A stretch of 64,000 nt of DNA from contig NW_026057584.1 of assembly GCF_023721935.1 (NCBI RefSeq), positions 7,288,054-7,352,053 on the forward strand, read 5' to 3'. Both the position numbers and the translations under genes were made by a program. The notes beneath the pieces are model-generated. The model made no database searches and was not told the origin of the DNA. It saw only the letters and a program-made list of their open reading frames with translations. Positions 23,190 to 34,674 of this stretch are shown one piece after another. The DNA comes from Panthera uncia. Lineage: Eukaryota; Chordata; Mammalia; Carnivora; Felidae. Each line of letters starts with the position of its first letter. Within the stretch, counting starts at the first letter, position 1.

Positions 23190-23475
23190 TGCAAGCAGTG
23201 TGGTGCAGGAGAAAAAGCACAAGTGTCAGAATTAGACAGACATGGGTTGAAAACCTGACTCTGAAATTTGCTCGCTGTGTGACCTTGATGAATTACTTAA
23301 CCATTCTGAGCCTCTGTTTCCTAATTTATAAAATGGGGATAATATCACCTACATTGTAAAGGTACCTTATGAAATTATTGCAAAAATTAAATAAATGGAA
23401 TAACATATGTTAACTGCTAGAAAGTGCCTAGCACATGACAGGTGCTTAATGAATGGTAGCCATTACTATTATTTA
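23190..23475 (+). repeat. MIR, nearly full length
   Basis: Ordered MIR blocks: 'cagacatgggttgaaaacctgactctg', 'gctgtgtgacctt', 'gcctctgtttcctaatttataaaatgg', 'cctagcacatgacaggtgctt'. Confidence 0.85.
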
Positions 23476-24265
23476 CTATTGTTTTCCCTGGTTCTTTCAG
23501 ACCATTAGATATTGTTAACGATGATGCAAAGGAACGCTTCCGTTCCTTTACTGTTCTGTTTTTAAAACATCCTTGGTTTTAGTAGTTAAGATACTGGAGA
23601 TAGACTAGTTCAACGTAGCCTATCAGTTACAGGAATCCCTTCCACACCAAGCTGGTCTCTGGTTCAAACAATTGAGGGTAGGGGCAAGGACTCATTTCCA
23701 TCTAAGGCAGATGATTCTCTTCTGTGATCAACTAACACTTAGAAAGTTTTCTTCAAATTGCCCTCAAACCTTTTCACTTCCACTCACTGGTCCTAGTTTC
23801 ATCCAGCACAAAATGAGTCTACTCGCTCTGTCACACAATTCCCACCCCTGCCGCCAAAGGCAGGAAGGGAAAGTTCTCACATCACTTCAGGCTTTTCTCG
23901 CCCAGGATAACCTTTGTCTCCACCATGAGTTACCTTCCTATGGACGTGGACTGGCTGGCATGTCCCCCACAAAATGACCCATATGGAACCGTGACCTTCT
24001 CTGTCCTGTACATCGTAAGACAGCCTGACAATAGTATTTACTTTTTGGCAACCACTGATAACCTATTTGAGCACAGTATTACAGGACTTTTCTCACAAGC
24101 AGTGTTTACAATACTATGAAAGAGTCAAGTTCTTACGGTAGGTACAGGATCTGACCTCCATTACCTTTCACCTCCTGAGTTTTGGCCCATTATTCCAATT
24201 GGCAAACCTTTTTGGGGCTCCTACGCTGCCATTCCACATGCTGGGTTTCCCTCCCCAATTCTTAC

Positions 24266-24420
24266 CATCCAAGTTATTTGCCGTATTAAGGGCATGAAGC
24301 ATCTGTTCACACCACTGGGTAAATCCATCTTGGGCTTTATTTACTCCCTGAAAGAGCTTCAGCAACTTTTCTTCTTCTTCTACTTTCTTATTCTGCCGGT
24401 TAGACACACCTACAGATTTA
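24266..24420 (-). CDS. GIGYF2: GIGYF2 exon 14 in window: C-terminal helical block, part 1
   Basis: Completes Ser-671 and encodes residues 672-722 plus the first base of Val-723. It holds KSVGVSNRQNKKVEEEEKLL and LFQGVNKAQDGFTQWCEQML, ending NTANNLD. This starts a folded helical block that continues in the next exon. The acceptor is TTTAG|TAAATC and the donor is ATG|GTAAGA. Confidence 0.97.
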
Positions 24421-24714
24421 CTAAAGCAAAACAATAGGGCGATATTATATTCCCAGAAACTGTTACTATATGATTATACTACAACACCATAAATAATGTC
24501 TTGGCAACACTGGATGGCTGTCCAGTAATCCAACGCTTGGCTCCAAAAACGAAGAAAAACATAAAACAAAAAAACCCCATACTTCAAATGGATTGGGGGC
24601 CAGGGGGACTCAATACCTGCTTACAACCTAGCCTCAGCTAATACATTCTGATTTGTGAATATAGGGCGCCTTGCCACAAAAATGGTTAAATTATTCCTAT
24701 GTGTCTTTTGGTAA

Positions 24715-24846
24715 GTTTTTAAATTTTGCTAAGCCTCAGTTTACTCATCTGTAAAATGGTACTAATACTTCTTTGGATTATAAGGAAAAAAGATATTGTA
24801 TGTCAAGGCCTAGAGCACAGTGCCTGGCAAAGATGCTCAATAAACT
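24715..24846 (+). repeat. MIR 3' half
   Basis: 'aagcctcagtttactcatctgtaaaatgg' then 'gcacagtgcctggcaaagatgctcaataaa'. Confidence 0.8.
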
Positions 24847-24904
24847 GACAGTTGTTTAGAGTCCTAGTCTTAATATGTGAGACCCTCAAACGAGAAGAGA
24901 CAAT

Positions 24905-25135
24905 CTGACAACACTACCATTTATTAAGTAGTCACTATGTGCCAGGCACTTCACTAACTACTTTGTGTGCATTCATTTAATCTGTACAACCACGCCCATG
25001 AAATCGTTATTATCATCTTCATTTTACAGATGAGGGAACTGAGGCTCAAAGAGGTTCCCTCTTGCCCAAGGTCACACAGCTAATAAGTGGTAGTGCTGGG
25101 ATTTGATTCATGTATTTATCATTAAAACCCATGCT
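24905..25135 (+). repeat. MIR-class element
   Basis: 'cactatgtgccaggcacttcactaac', 'ttacagatgagggaactgaggc', 'aaggtcacacagctaataagtggtagtgctggga': a well-preserved MIR/MIRb-like copy in which the order of the blocks may be a MIR variant. Confidence 0.75.
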
Positions 25136-25347
25136 CATCCAAGAACACCGTATACTGAGGAAAGAAAGACAAAGGTGAAATGTCATTAATTTACCATAAA
25201 AATAAATAGGTTTAAGGTCATTAGAGAGGTGTTTATAATACTCCCTACAGTCTAACTAACTTAAAAATATACATTTAGGAAAAAATGCTAAGATCTAGAG
25301 AATATCTTGGAGAAATGTTCAACGACAACAAAAAATACTCTATTCCT

Positions 25348-25535
25348 CGGGATGTCTGGGTGGCTCAGTCAGTTGAGTGTCCGACTTTGGCTCAGGTCAT
25401 GATCTCACAGTTTGTGAGATCAATTCCCATATCGGGCTCTTCACTGACAGTGTGGAGCCTGCTTGGGATTCTTTCTCTCTCTTTGCCCCTCACTGACTAA
25501 TACTTTCTCTCTCTCTCAAAACAAATAAACTTTAT
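25348..25535 (+). mobile_element. Can-SINE
   Basis: Head GGGATGTCTGGGTGGCTCAG, CT-rich middle, tail AACAAATAAACTTTA. Confidence 0.9.
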
Positions 25536-25813
25536 ATATATACTACTCCTAATATTTATTAAGTGGTTACCAAGTGACAGGCAATGGACTAAGTGCCCAG
25601 CAATACAAAGAGCCCCTAGACATAACACAGATATGTTTCCATGGGGAAGAAAGCAGTCACCAAACTACAGCCTTCCATGCTTGGACATGGATGAAAACAA
25701 GCAAAAACTGAAGAGCTACCTTTTCACGCCCACCCAATATCCCCACTCCACACACACCCCTCCCCATCCCCCAACCCTCCGAAGAGCATAGGTGTGATCA
25801 TTTTGAGCCCTAC

Positions 25814-26019
25814 CTGAGACTGGCGTTGTTTTTATTTTTATTTGTAGAATTCCTAGGTCCCACCTCTTTCACTGCATCATCCCAGAATCCCATGTTGGAG
25901 TTTTTAGTGTCTGCATTACTCCAGATACTACTGACTAGGTCAGACGCCCACTGATTAGGGGGACCAGTATTTATAGAGCCCCAAACAGAATTCCCAATGC
26001 TGGTGTGCAAGTTGGAATG
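25814..26019 (-). CDS. GIGYF2: GIGYF2 exon 13 in window: W-rich conserved segment
   Basis: Encodes residues 603-670 plus two bases of Ser-671. It contains HSNLHTSIGNSVWGSINTGP and NQWASDLVSSIW, then a Lys/Asn-rich stretch, STNKNKNNASL. The repeated S-x-W motifs resemble other short linear motifs of GIGYF proteins. The acceptor is AACAG|CATTCC and the donor is CAG|GTAGGG. Confidence 0.97.
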
Positions 26020-26148
26020 CTGTTAAGGAAGAAGAGACAAATGATGTGGTTAACAATACCAAAAAGATAAAAAGAGAGTCCACAAAAGTTCGAAAAGGTC
26101 ACTTCTAACGCCAATCCACACCACGCGTGCTCAGGAAGCCGGACCCAC

Positions 26149-26349
26149 CGTATTGTTCCGGGCTCTGTTTGGTTGCTGGTGCTGCTGCTGCTGCTGTTGC
26201 TTCTGCATCTGCCTGGCTTCTTCCTGCTGTATCTCTAGAAGAGACTTCGCAGTACCTGCAGGTTTGCTGACATTCCCCCAACCTGAGAGTTTTTGCTGCT
26301 GCTGCTGCTGCTGGAGAGCTTTCATCAATTCCCTCTGCTGCCGCCTTTG
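26149..26349 (-). CDS. GIGYF2: GIGYF2 exon 12 in window: two polyQ tracts
   Basis: Encodes residues 536-602, 67 codons, phase 0 at both ends. It begins QRRQQRELMKAL, then has Q7 coded by six CAG and one CAA, then KLSGWGNVSKPAGTAKSLLE, and a second Q6 tract broken from QQ by His. It ends PNRARNNT. The acceptor is CAACAG|CAAAGG and the donor is ACG|GTGGGT. Long plus-strand frames opposite this exon are Cys-rich artefacts of the CAG repeats. Confidence 0.97.
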
Positions 26350-26639
26350 CTGTTGCACAAAGATAGGAGCTAGCTTAAGACTCTGGATTTTAAAATACTA
26401 GTTACAAATATCCAGTGTGGTAAATGGAATGCAAATACATAACAGCTGTACAAAATTAAGCGCCTGACAGGGTTAACTACTTTGCTTCAAATAAAGATGT
26501 AAGCTACCAGAGGTACTGAAAGGAGAATAAAAAGATCAAATGCAGAATTCCTTCTTAAAAATTAAGTAGGACTTTTGGTTAAGTATAGAAATGAAAATCA
26601 TATGAACTTCCTAAAGCCCTACCAAAATGACAGGAAATA

Positions 26640-26733
26640 ATAAAATACACAGATACATACACATACATACGTATATGTGTGTGTATATATATGTATGTAT
26701 GTATGCACATATACATATATGTATACAGATGCT
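26640..26733. repeat. TA/TG/ATAC simple repeat
   Basis: Alternating purine-pyrimidine tract with ATACATAC, GTGTGTATATATATG and TATGTATG units. Confidence 0.85.
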
Positions 26734-26795
26734 TTCAAAAAGCATAAACCCATAAGGACAAAAACAACAAAACAGATTTTACAAGCTGAAAAGCA

Positions 26796-26896
26796 GGGGT
26801 GCCCGTCCCTCTCTCTGCTCCCCAACCCCCGACATGAGTGCGCATGCACTCTCTCTCTCAAAATAAATAAATAAACTTAAAAAAAAAAAAAAAAAG
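26796..26896 (+). mobile_element. Internally deleted Can-SINE
   Basis: The first eight head bases (GGGGTGCC) join directly to the CT-rich 3' part and the tail AAATAAATAAATAAACTT-A. Roughly half of the element, including the tRNA body, is missing. Confidence 0.75.
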
Positions 26897-27479
26897 GAAA
26901 GAAAAAAACTCGCAGGTCTTTAAAAAAAGAAAGAAAGAAAAAAGAAAAGCAAATAATGACACCCAATGTAACAGACCCAGTAAACTGAAACCTAAGTAAA
27001 TGAAGCTCAGAAACAGGCTAATTCATCTAGAAAGCTCAGGAATTAAAAGTGTGGGTAACAGAGGAAAACCTGCCTGAAAATCTGTAAAAAGTAGCAGTTA
27101 AGATCCCAGCTGCCTCTGCAATGCGATGTAAGCGGGCAGCTCTCAGAAAACGGAAAAGTTCCTCTTTCGAGAGGCTGAGCCAGATAGGTAGGTTATTCTG
27201 TGGGGAAGCTGACCTAGCACAAAAGGATACACCTATAAAATACAAATAGATGGGAGGACTCCCCCAACAGAACAGCCCTGCGAGAGATCACTGCGGCAAA
27301 GCCCACCGAAGTCTTGTGTATGCCAGAATCTCTAATCCTAAATATAAATAAACAGCTCAGGACCGATTTGACATAAGCTTCTAAAATGAAAGCCAAAGAT
27401 CAAATTAAAAAAAAGAAAAGAAAAAAAAAAGAAATTCAGTGGAAACACAAACAAGGGAAAATGGGCACAAGCTAGCTTT

Positions 27480-27960
27480 TTTAAAAGGTATCAGTAAGTA
27501 ATTTTAGAAAGGTAAGAAGTAAATTCAATGAAAAAAAAAGAGGCTATAAAAAGAAACACTTTGAGAACAAAATACTCAGGGAAATTTGAAATAAGATCAC
27601 ATACATTACAGCTCAACAGAAGGACTGAAACGGAAGATAAAGGAAATGCTCCCATCAAAAAAGATAAAAAGACAGGTTAAAAATGAGAGAGAAATTATGA
27701 GAGAAAAAAAACCAGTCCAGGAGGGCAACATACAAATGGTAAGAATTTGAGAAAGAAAATAGAACAAGCTGTGCAGCAAACCAAGAGCACCCAGATTTGA
27801 ACAGGATGGGGGGGGTGGGGGTGGGGGTGGGGGGGGAGGCATGCAAAGGGTACCTCCAGGAAAGAATGAAATACAATTATCCTAGGTTTACCTACATGAG
27901 AAATATCTACTGAGTAGCATTTTATACCTCTTGAAGAGTGTGAAAAAGTAACAGTTCAAA
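27480..27960 (+). repeat. Possible old L1/HAL1 fragment with G-rich insert
   Basis: A-rich sequence with wording like L1 ORF1-type elements. Contains a G-rich tract at 27806-27839. Family uncertain. Confidence 0.3.
27806..27839 (+). repeat. G-rich tract, potential G-quadruplex
   Basis: GGGGGGGTGGGGGTGGGGGT followed by eight or more G: four or more G-runs separated by single T, on the strand opposite the GIGYF2 transcript. Confidence 0.8.
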
Positions 27961-28009
27961 GAGAATTAATCAAATGAAAACACAAATAAGGCAACCATTA
28001 ACTTCTGAC

Positions 28010-28982
28010 TGACTGAATGATGAACGAGTCCCAGGATTCCAACTCTGATGACCACTATTATTTTTTCATTCAGCAGAGACCAAAGATACTGGAACAGTTT
28101 CTAGTCTTAAAGAGAGTAGATCTATTCTGCTCTGCATCTACTTGTTGGTAACTTTTTAGAAAATAAATTATTTTACAGGAAGTGGTCCTTCTTTTTTTAG
28201 AGGGTGGGAAAGAAGGTAATTTTTAAGATGAAGTAAGTTTCACCTACTGGATAAGGTCAAGCACTCTACATGGTGAGTATGTATAGACAACTCCCCCTTC
28301 TCTGTGTACCCACGGCCTTCAGTGAACCACACCCCCCAGATCCAAAAATGATGACTGCTCTGCCTCAAGTCATATCCACGAAAAGCACTTTCTTCAAGAC
28401 TCTGCTACTCCTGCCATCTTTTCAGAGGCCTCCCTAGATCACATGACCTAAAACGAGGCACTCAATTGCTACCACCACCAATTTTTCTCCATCTCCCTTC
28501 AACCCGAAGGCAAGCTTTATAAAAGCAGAGAATTTTGTCTGTTTTAGAATCAGCTAAACTCACCTACAACTGAGTAGGTGTCAGCAAATATGTGATGGAT
28601 AAACGGACGAATGGATGGGTGAACAGATGAATTAATACGGTACCTAATAGCATGCTGAACCAAACCATTTTCTTATTCATTTTCTCTTCTGTCAAGAACT
28701 GTATTCTTCCCTTTCCTCCCTTTACTTCACTCTTTTGTATCCGTCTTATCCTAATGATGAACTATAGGATATAGACTCACAAGTAGAGAGACTTTATTTC
28801 TGTCATATTTAAATTTTTCTAGGCTAGTCAGAAAACCCAGTATCCTTAAAGAGATGTATTCTGCATTCTAAAAATCTAATTTGTAAGAAACATATCTATA
28901 TAAAACTCACCCATAATTATGAAAACTCCATGTACTTTTATTTATGAGCTACTTCCTCAAGAACATTCACATTACCTAATCT
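28010..28982. other. Intron stretch, nothing recognised
   Basis: Within the intron between exons 11 and 12 of the window. No frame or clear repeat supported. Confidence 0.5.
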
Positions 28983-29176
28983 TTTTTAAATGCTTATTTA
29001 TTTTAAGAGAGCAAGTGAGCATGAGCAGGGGAGGGGTGTAGAGAGAGAATCCCAAGCAGGCTCCGCACTGTCAGAGCAGAGCCCGCCTCAGAGCTCGATC
29101 CCATGAACTGTGAGATCACGATCTGAGCCAAAATCAAGAGTTGTACGCTTAACCAACTGAGCCACCCAGGTGCCCC
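28983..29176 (-). mobile_element. Can-SINE
   Basis: Ends GAGCCACCCAGGTGCCCC. Flanked by ATTACCTAATCTTTT and GTTACCTAATCTTAA. Confidence 0.9.
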
Positions 29177-29389
29177 TCATGTTACCTAATCTTAATGTTA
29201 TTCCTATCAGCAACCTCACAGTTGCCGGAGTCACCAAATTCTAGACTAGCTAAAGAGCTTAATGATGAACATCCAATTCAGACACACGGCAACTATGACA
29301 ATAATCATGATCTTTACTAACCACTCACCCATAATGCACCCCAGCTATTCTGGAACACTGACTAGAGCACTTTTACTTTCAAAACGTAC

Positions 29390-29512
29390 CTCTTCTCGAA
29401 GCTGCCGTTCTCGTTCCTCTTCTAGTTTTTGGATTTCAGCCAATGACAGCGTTGCCTGGGACTGACATGCTGTTGTATTGGACTGCTGGCCCCACGTGGA
29501 AGAAGAGGGAAG
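29390..29512 (-). CDS. GIGYF2: GIGYF2 exon 11 in window: Ser/Thr linker and short helix
   Basis: Encodes residues 495-535, 41 codons, phase 0 at both ends. The peptide is LPSSSTWGQQSNTTACQSQA followed by TLSLAEIQKLEEERERQLRE and a final E. It separates the long charged helix from the next polyQ segment. The acceptor is GTTAG|CTTCCC and the donor is GAG|GTACGT. Confidence 0.97.
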
Positions 29513-30654
29513 CTAACAAAAAGGAAGGCAGAAGAGTTCATGAGGAAATGTGGACAGGAAACAAAGAGGCAAGACTGCATTATATACAGGCAGGGAATTC
29601 ATGTTTCCTTCAACTCCACTTAAACATTTAACTCAAAATTCCATCCTGCAATCCTTGTGCATATTAGAATTCTCCCAGTTTGCTTTTGAACCTTTTGTCA
29701 CTACTCTAAACCTCAGATTATTTTAGAACTTAAAATATACATGGTACACTTTTATCTACCATTTCGGACTGCAAATTTGTTACACCTGGCACTAACATAT
29801 ATATACAACAATATACAGATATAACGAGTAAGGAGTAAAACAAAACAACCACTACATTTTTAATCCAAGGGGGCAATGAAGGACATGATATGCTACTTTT
29901 AGTGAAAAGCTGAAAGACAATATTTCTGAAGAAAAAGCTGAGGTGGGGAGCTCACAGAAGATGCCAGGCACAGTTCTTAATCAGTATTTTATAAAAGTGA
30001 ATCACTGTTAACCAGGCTGTAGCTTCTAGTCATGAGCCCTAGGCTGTTTTTAATAAATAATTCTATTTTTCCTATCCTTTAAAATCACTGACTAAAATAG
30101 AGTGTAAATATTTTTTGGGTCCAGAAGACTTTAATGTTCTCAAATGCTTGATTATTTTAAGGGAATCTCTTGGTTGTCTGGGCCAAAAAAACACACACTT
30201 TAATTTTGAGACATCTTGTGGCTCTTAACAAACAAACAAAAATAACAAAAACCAAATCTAACTAGACTTGAAATATGTTTAATAAAAATCATACAAACAA
30301 AATGCCCAAAAAGCCCAAAGAAGAATGGCTCTATAGCAGAAATCTCTGTAACCTGGAGCTGGTGGAATAAGGACGCAGTTTAAGCTGTCACTGATATTGC
30401 CAAACAGCTCTCGGAAGGAGTACCTTCAGCACTACAGAATACCATCGGTCCTGAACGTTTACGTCTGGGGCTGATAGAGGAGGTAGCAGGGGCATTTCTC
30501 TCAAAATACACCCCTGCTGTAACGGGGGAGAAGTGAGGAGGGAAGCTAAGAGAGAAAGACTGGGGACTAGGTGGGCAACATTAAGCACAAACGAACTCGT
30601 ATTACCCACAGGAAATGACATATTGGAAGGCACTATCAAGATCAAATGAGGCAG

Positions 30655-30785
30655 CAGATCTCAAACACAACAGCAGCATTCGGGAAGGCCTGTGAAAATG
30701 CAGATGCCCTGGCCCCACATTCGATGAATCAGAAGATCCAAAGGTGAGGCCAGAGAATTTATATGTTTTGAATTCTGATGCATTC
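30655..30785. repeat. MER5A-like DNA transposon fragment
   Basis: 'cagatgccctggccccacattcgatgaatcagaa' and 'gaattctgatgcattc' resemble MER5A (hAT-Charlie) blocks. Confidence 0.55.
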
Positions 30786-31760
30786 AGCCAGTAACCCCCA
30801 AAGCTATCTCAAATCCCAGATGTGTCACCCCAGCGTACCCTAGGAACCAATCCCCAGCCCTCTTCAGAGCCTCAGTCAGCACAGGAAGAGATGCACTCTC
30901 CCTCCACAAGATGGCCTGTTCCCCCTTCCGGCACCTCCGAGCTCCTTCCCACCGCTGTGCCAAAATACGCTTCACTGTACTCTATGCTCCTGACTCACAG
31001 GTCTGCTCTGTGGACTAATGGAGAACAAAGCCGTCTTCTTCACATGACAGACAAATGTCTGCAGATACCTATCATTTTCTTTAAGTCTTATTTGCGCATA
31101 GGAAATGATATCCCATCGCTCCGTCAACACTGCCTCAGGTCATTTTCCAACTCAACCAATGTCCTGTACTGCCCACTCAGAGAACTACAGTTTATCAATC
31201 ATACTTTTCAGAACAACTCACTCCCAAATCAGAAACAACTAATAGGGAGTTCAGCACATTCTTTATCACCTGAATGCCTCGTATCTTTCACTGAGGTAAG
31301 AAAATTTACTATTTTTTTCTGCCATGATATTGCTACCTTACTTTCCATCACTGTACTTTATTTTGAAAGATAACCATTACACCTCTGCTAGGATAGTACA
31401 AAGTGCTCTGCAGACCCTCTCCCCAGCAAAATGGGTGAAAGTTGCTTCTCAAAAAATTACTTAAAGCCTCTGGAAGTGAACATACAAGAATACGAAGAAA
31501 CAGGTCTTCAAGAAAACCTGGTAAAACTCGGTAAGAACTGAGAGTCTGCGGTACTTGCACCGAGATCCGTCCACTCTCTCCTGACTCCCAGCTCAGCCAG
31601 ACAGAAGCGCCACTCCAGATGAGCGTAGCTCAGAACACAGGCCCCCTGTCCCTGTCAAGCCCAGTTGGTGGGCCAGCTTCTTACAAAGAGCACAACACCA
31701 GCATGTCCCCTCCTGGCTACAGCTACCTGCTGCAAAGGTGAAGGCACCGGCAAGGACAGC

Positions 31761-31779
31761 GGGGGGGGGGGGGGGGGGG
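31761..31779 (+). repeat. (G)19 homopolymer
   Basis: Nineteen consecutive G after GGACAGC. Could be real or a sequencing or assembly error. Confidence 0.9.
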
Positions 31780-33291
31780 CTTCTTATGCCCAGCCCCCAA
31801 CTTGTGGAATGGAAACTCCCTTGAGTACAGTGCCACCAGGGCTACTAGGGTCCTGAGTGCCACTGCCCTGACTCAAAAGGCTACCATACCACCGGCAGAG
31901 CCAAGCCAAGCAAAATCGAGGCCGCTGTCCCTCCCCCAAGGGCTCAATTCCTAAGCAGAGTACCACTTAGAAAAGCACACCACTGTCACCAGCGCCAGAG
32001 CTGTGACTCATACTTTTGCCTTGGGGTGGAGGTGAGAGGAACAGATGGGAATATGCAGAGTTCCGGACCTCTTCCTAAAGGAACGGACTTTATTCGTAAC
32101 AGACTGCGGAGAATGAGAAGTCCAAGCCAAAGGGCGCTTTTAAGAACAGTGGAGGCTGGGTGAAAGGCAACCGGGAGGAGATCAGTAGATTTACTGGACA
32201 TGCACAGGTTAAACTGCGGGCCCCTACTCTGTCTCAGGGAACCAAGGAAATTGCCGAAAGAGGTTCTCCTGGGGTCAGAAACAATCTCAAAAATAGACCT
32301 CAGGAAGTGTCTCTTCAAAGAAGCCTGAATTTCACTGGATCAGTTGGTGAAGCAATCTACGCCCCAGGGCACTTCTGAGAACAGGAAAGCAATGCAGGTA
32401 GCAATCAGTGGAGGTTAACAGTTAGACAAAGCTACAGACAAAGCTAGAAAAAGATAATCAAAGAGTCCTGCCAAAACCAGGGATCCCAGAGTGACCGTGG
32501 GCATGCCTGAGGAGCAGCAGCAGATTTCCATCCACCCTGTTGGGGAGGCAGTGAGAGACTGGGACGTCACTAAATTAATTCAGTCAGGCACAAAACAATG
32601 ATGGGGCTTGCAGGACCAGTAAACAGAGTTCCTACAACATATTATCAAAAACAAGTCCAGTTTCCAACAAAATAATATGAGAACTGTAAAGCGACAAGAA
32701 AGAATGGCCTATACGCCAGGAAAGAAGCTGGCAACCACCTACAAAAGTGACCAGATGTCAGATTTAACAAAAACATCCAAGTTTTATAAATACGTTCAGA
32801 GAACTAAACAAAACCTTGACTGAAGTGGTAAAGGAAGGCATGATGACAATGTCAAAACAAAGAATAGCAATAAAGTGATAAAGATTATTTCTAGACCAGA
32901 AGGAAATCCTGGAGTTTGAAAGCCGGGTAACTAAAATGAGAAATCGCTAGAGGAACTAAAAGTATATCTGAACTGGTCAAAGAAATTAATGAAACTTGCA
33001 GATCAACAGAGATCACACAATCCAAAAAACCGACTGAAAGAAAGAATGAAGAGAAACGAAGACAGCCTGAGAGAAATGGGAAACATCACTGAGCACACCA
33101 ACATGTGCACAATACAAGTAGCAGGAGAGGAAAGGAGCAGAAAAAATATCTGAAGAAACCATGGCTGAAATTTATTTTAAAACATTAATTTATACATCCA
33201 GGAAGCTTAACTATAACAAGATAAACACAGAGATCCATAATTAGACATTACTATGGTAAAAATGCTGAAAGCCAAAAAGGAGAAAATCTTA

Positions 33292-33480
33292 GGGGGTCTG
33301 GGTGGCTCAGTCAGTTGAGCATCGACTCTAGATTTTGGTTCAGTCGTGGGATCGAGCCTTGCACTGCTCCCCCACCCCCACCCCGCCCCCAAGCTGTGTG
33401 TGGAGCTTGCTTGGAATTCTCTCTCCCTCTCTCTGTCTGGCCCTCCCCTGCTCACTCACACATGTGAGTTATTTAAAAAC
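33292..33480 (+). mobile_element. Can-SINE
   Basis: Head GGGGTCTGGGTGGCTCAG. A C-rich interruption in the body, then the CT-rich part. The tail carries the pentanucleotide repeat. Confidence 0.85.
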
Positions 33481-33521
33481 ATAGAATAGAATAGAATAGA
33501 ATAGAATAGAATAGAATAGGG
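33481..33521 (+). repeat. (AGAAT)n microsatellite
   Basis: About eight units of AGAAT grown in a SINE tail. Confidence 0.9.
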
Positions 33522-33783
33522 ATGCCTCTGCCTTTAAAAAATAAAGACATCATTACTTCAATATTCCACTTTCAAAAACAGACCAATTAGGTGGAGATCA
33601 ACAAGCAACTAGGTGACACTATAATAACCAATTGGACCTGAAAGACATCTATATATAACACCCGAGCCAGCAACAGTAGAATATACATTCTTTTCTCAAA
33701 GAAAGATCTCCAGGATACATCTAATGAAGGTAAAACCTAAGACATAATATTAACTTCAATAATTCATTTAAAGGGAAAAACAG

Positions 33784-33905
33784 CAGTGCCTAGCTGGCTC
33801 AGTCAGTAGAGTGACTCTTGATCTCAGGGTCATGAGTTCAAGCCCCACATTGGGTATGGAGCCTACTTAAAATACAAACATAAAGTAAAATAAAATAAAA
33901 ATAAA
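33784..33905 (+). mobile_element. Older Can-SINE (short subtype)
   Basis: GTGCCTAGCTGGCTCAGTCAG, then a B-box-like GAGTTCAAGCCCC, then GGAGCCTACTTAAAATA. Lacks the CT-rich middle. Confidence 0.85.
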
Positions 33906-34453
33906 AACATAAAGTATGTTCTCTGATCACAATGAATGAGAAATAAGTAACAAAAAAGAAATTCTGGAAACTCACAAATCAGTAGAAATTAAACAAAACA
34001 CTTCTACATAACCAAGGAGTCCCAGAACAAATCAAAACTTATGGGTAGCACCTAAACCATACTTAGAGGGAAATTTCTAACTGCAAATGACCATCTGAAC
34101 AAGATGTCACATCAATAAACTAACCTGCTACACCTTAAAATACTAGAAAAAGAGAGGAAATTAAACTTAAAGCAAGCAGAAAAAAATAATAAAATTAGAG
34201 AAGTTAAACAGATATAATAGGAACAGGTCAGTAGAATCAAAGGCTGGTTCTTTAAAAAGATCAACAAAATTAACTTAGCTCGACTGTCCAAGAAAAGAGA
34301 GAAGACTCAAATTATTACAATCAGGAAAGAAAGAAGGACCTCACTGCTGATCTTAAAGAAACAAAAAGGGATATAAAGGAATACCAACACCAGCTGTCTG
34401 CCACTCAGATAACCCAGGTGAAGATGACAGATTCCTATAAAAATATAAACTAT

Positions 34454-34674
34454 GGGGCTGCCCAGGTGGCTCAGTCAATTAAGTGTCAACTCGATTTCGG
34501 CTCAGGTTGTGATCTTACAGTTTGTGAGTTCAAGCCCCACGTCCAGCTCTGCACTGACAGCACAGAGCCTGCTGGGGATTCTCTCTCTTTCCCTCTCTCT
34601 CTCTCTCTGCCCACTCCTACCCCCCACCCCACTTGCACTGTCTTTCTCTCTTTCTCAGAATAAACTTAAATAAA
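34454..34674 (+). mobile_element. Can-SINE
   Basis: Head GGGGCTGCCCAGGTGGCTCAG and tail AGAATAAACTTAAATAAAAAG, inserted in the L1. Confidence 0.9.

Noticed and set aside
26153..26401. Plus-strand frame with runs of Cys
   Set aside because: Antisense shadow of the polyQ exon (CTG repeats read as TGC).
30822..31373. 183-codon plus-strand frame in an intron
   Set aside because: No recognisable domain, no repeat of known coding elements and no splice support. Most likely a chance frame.
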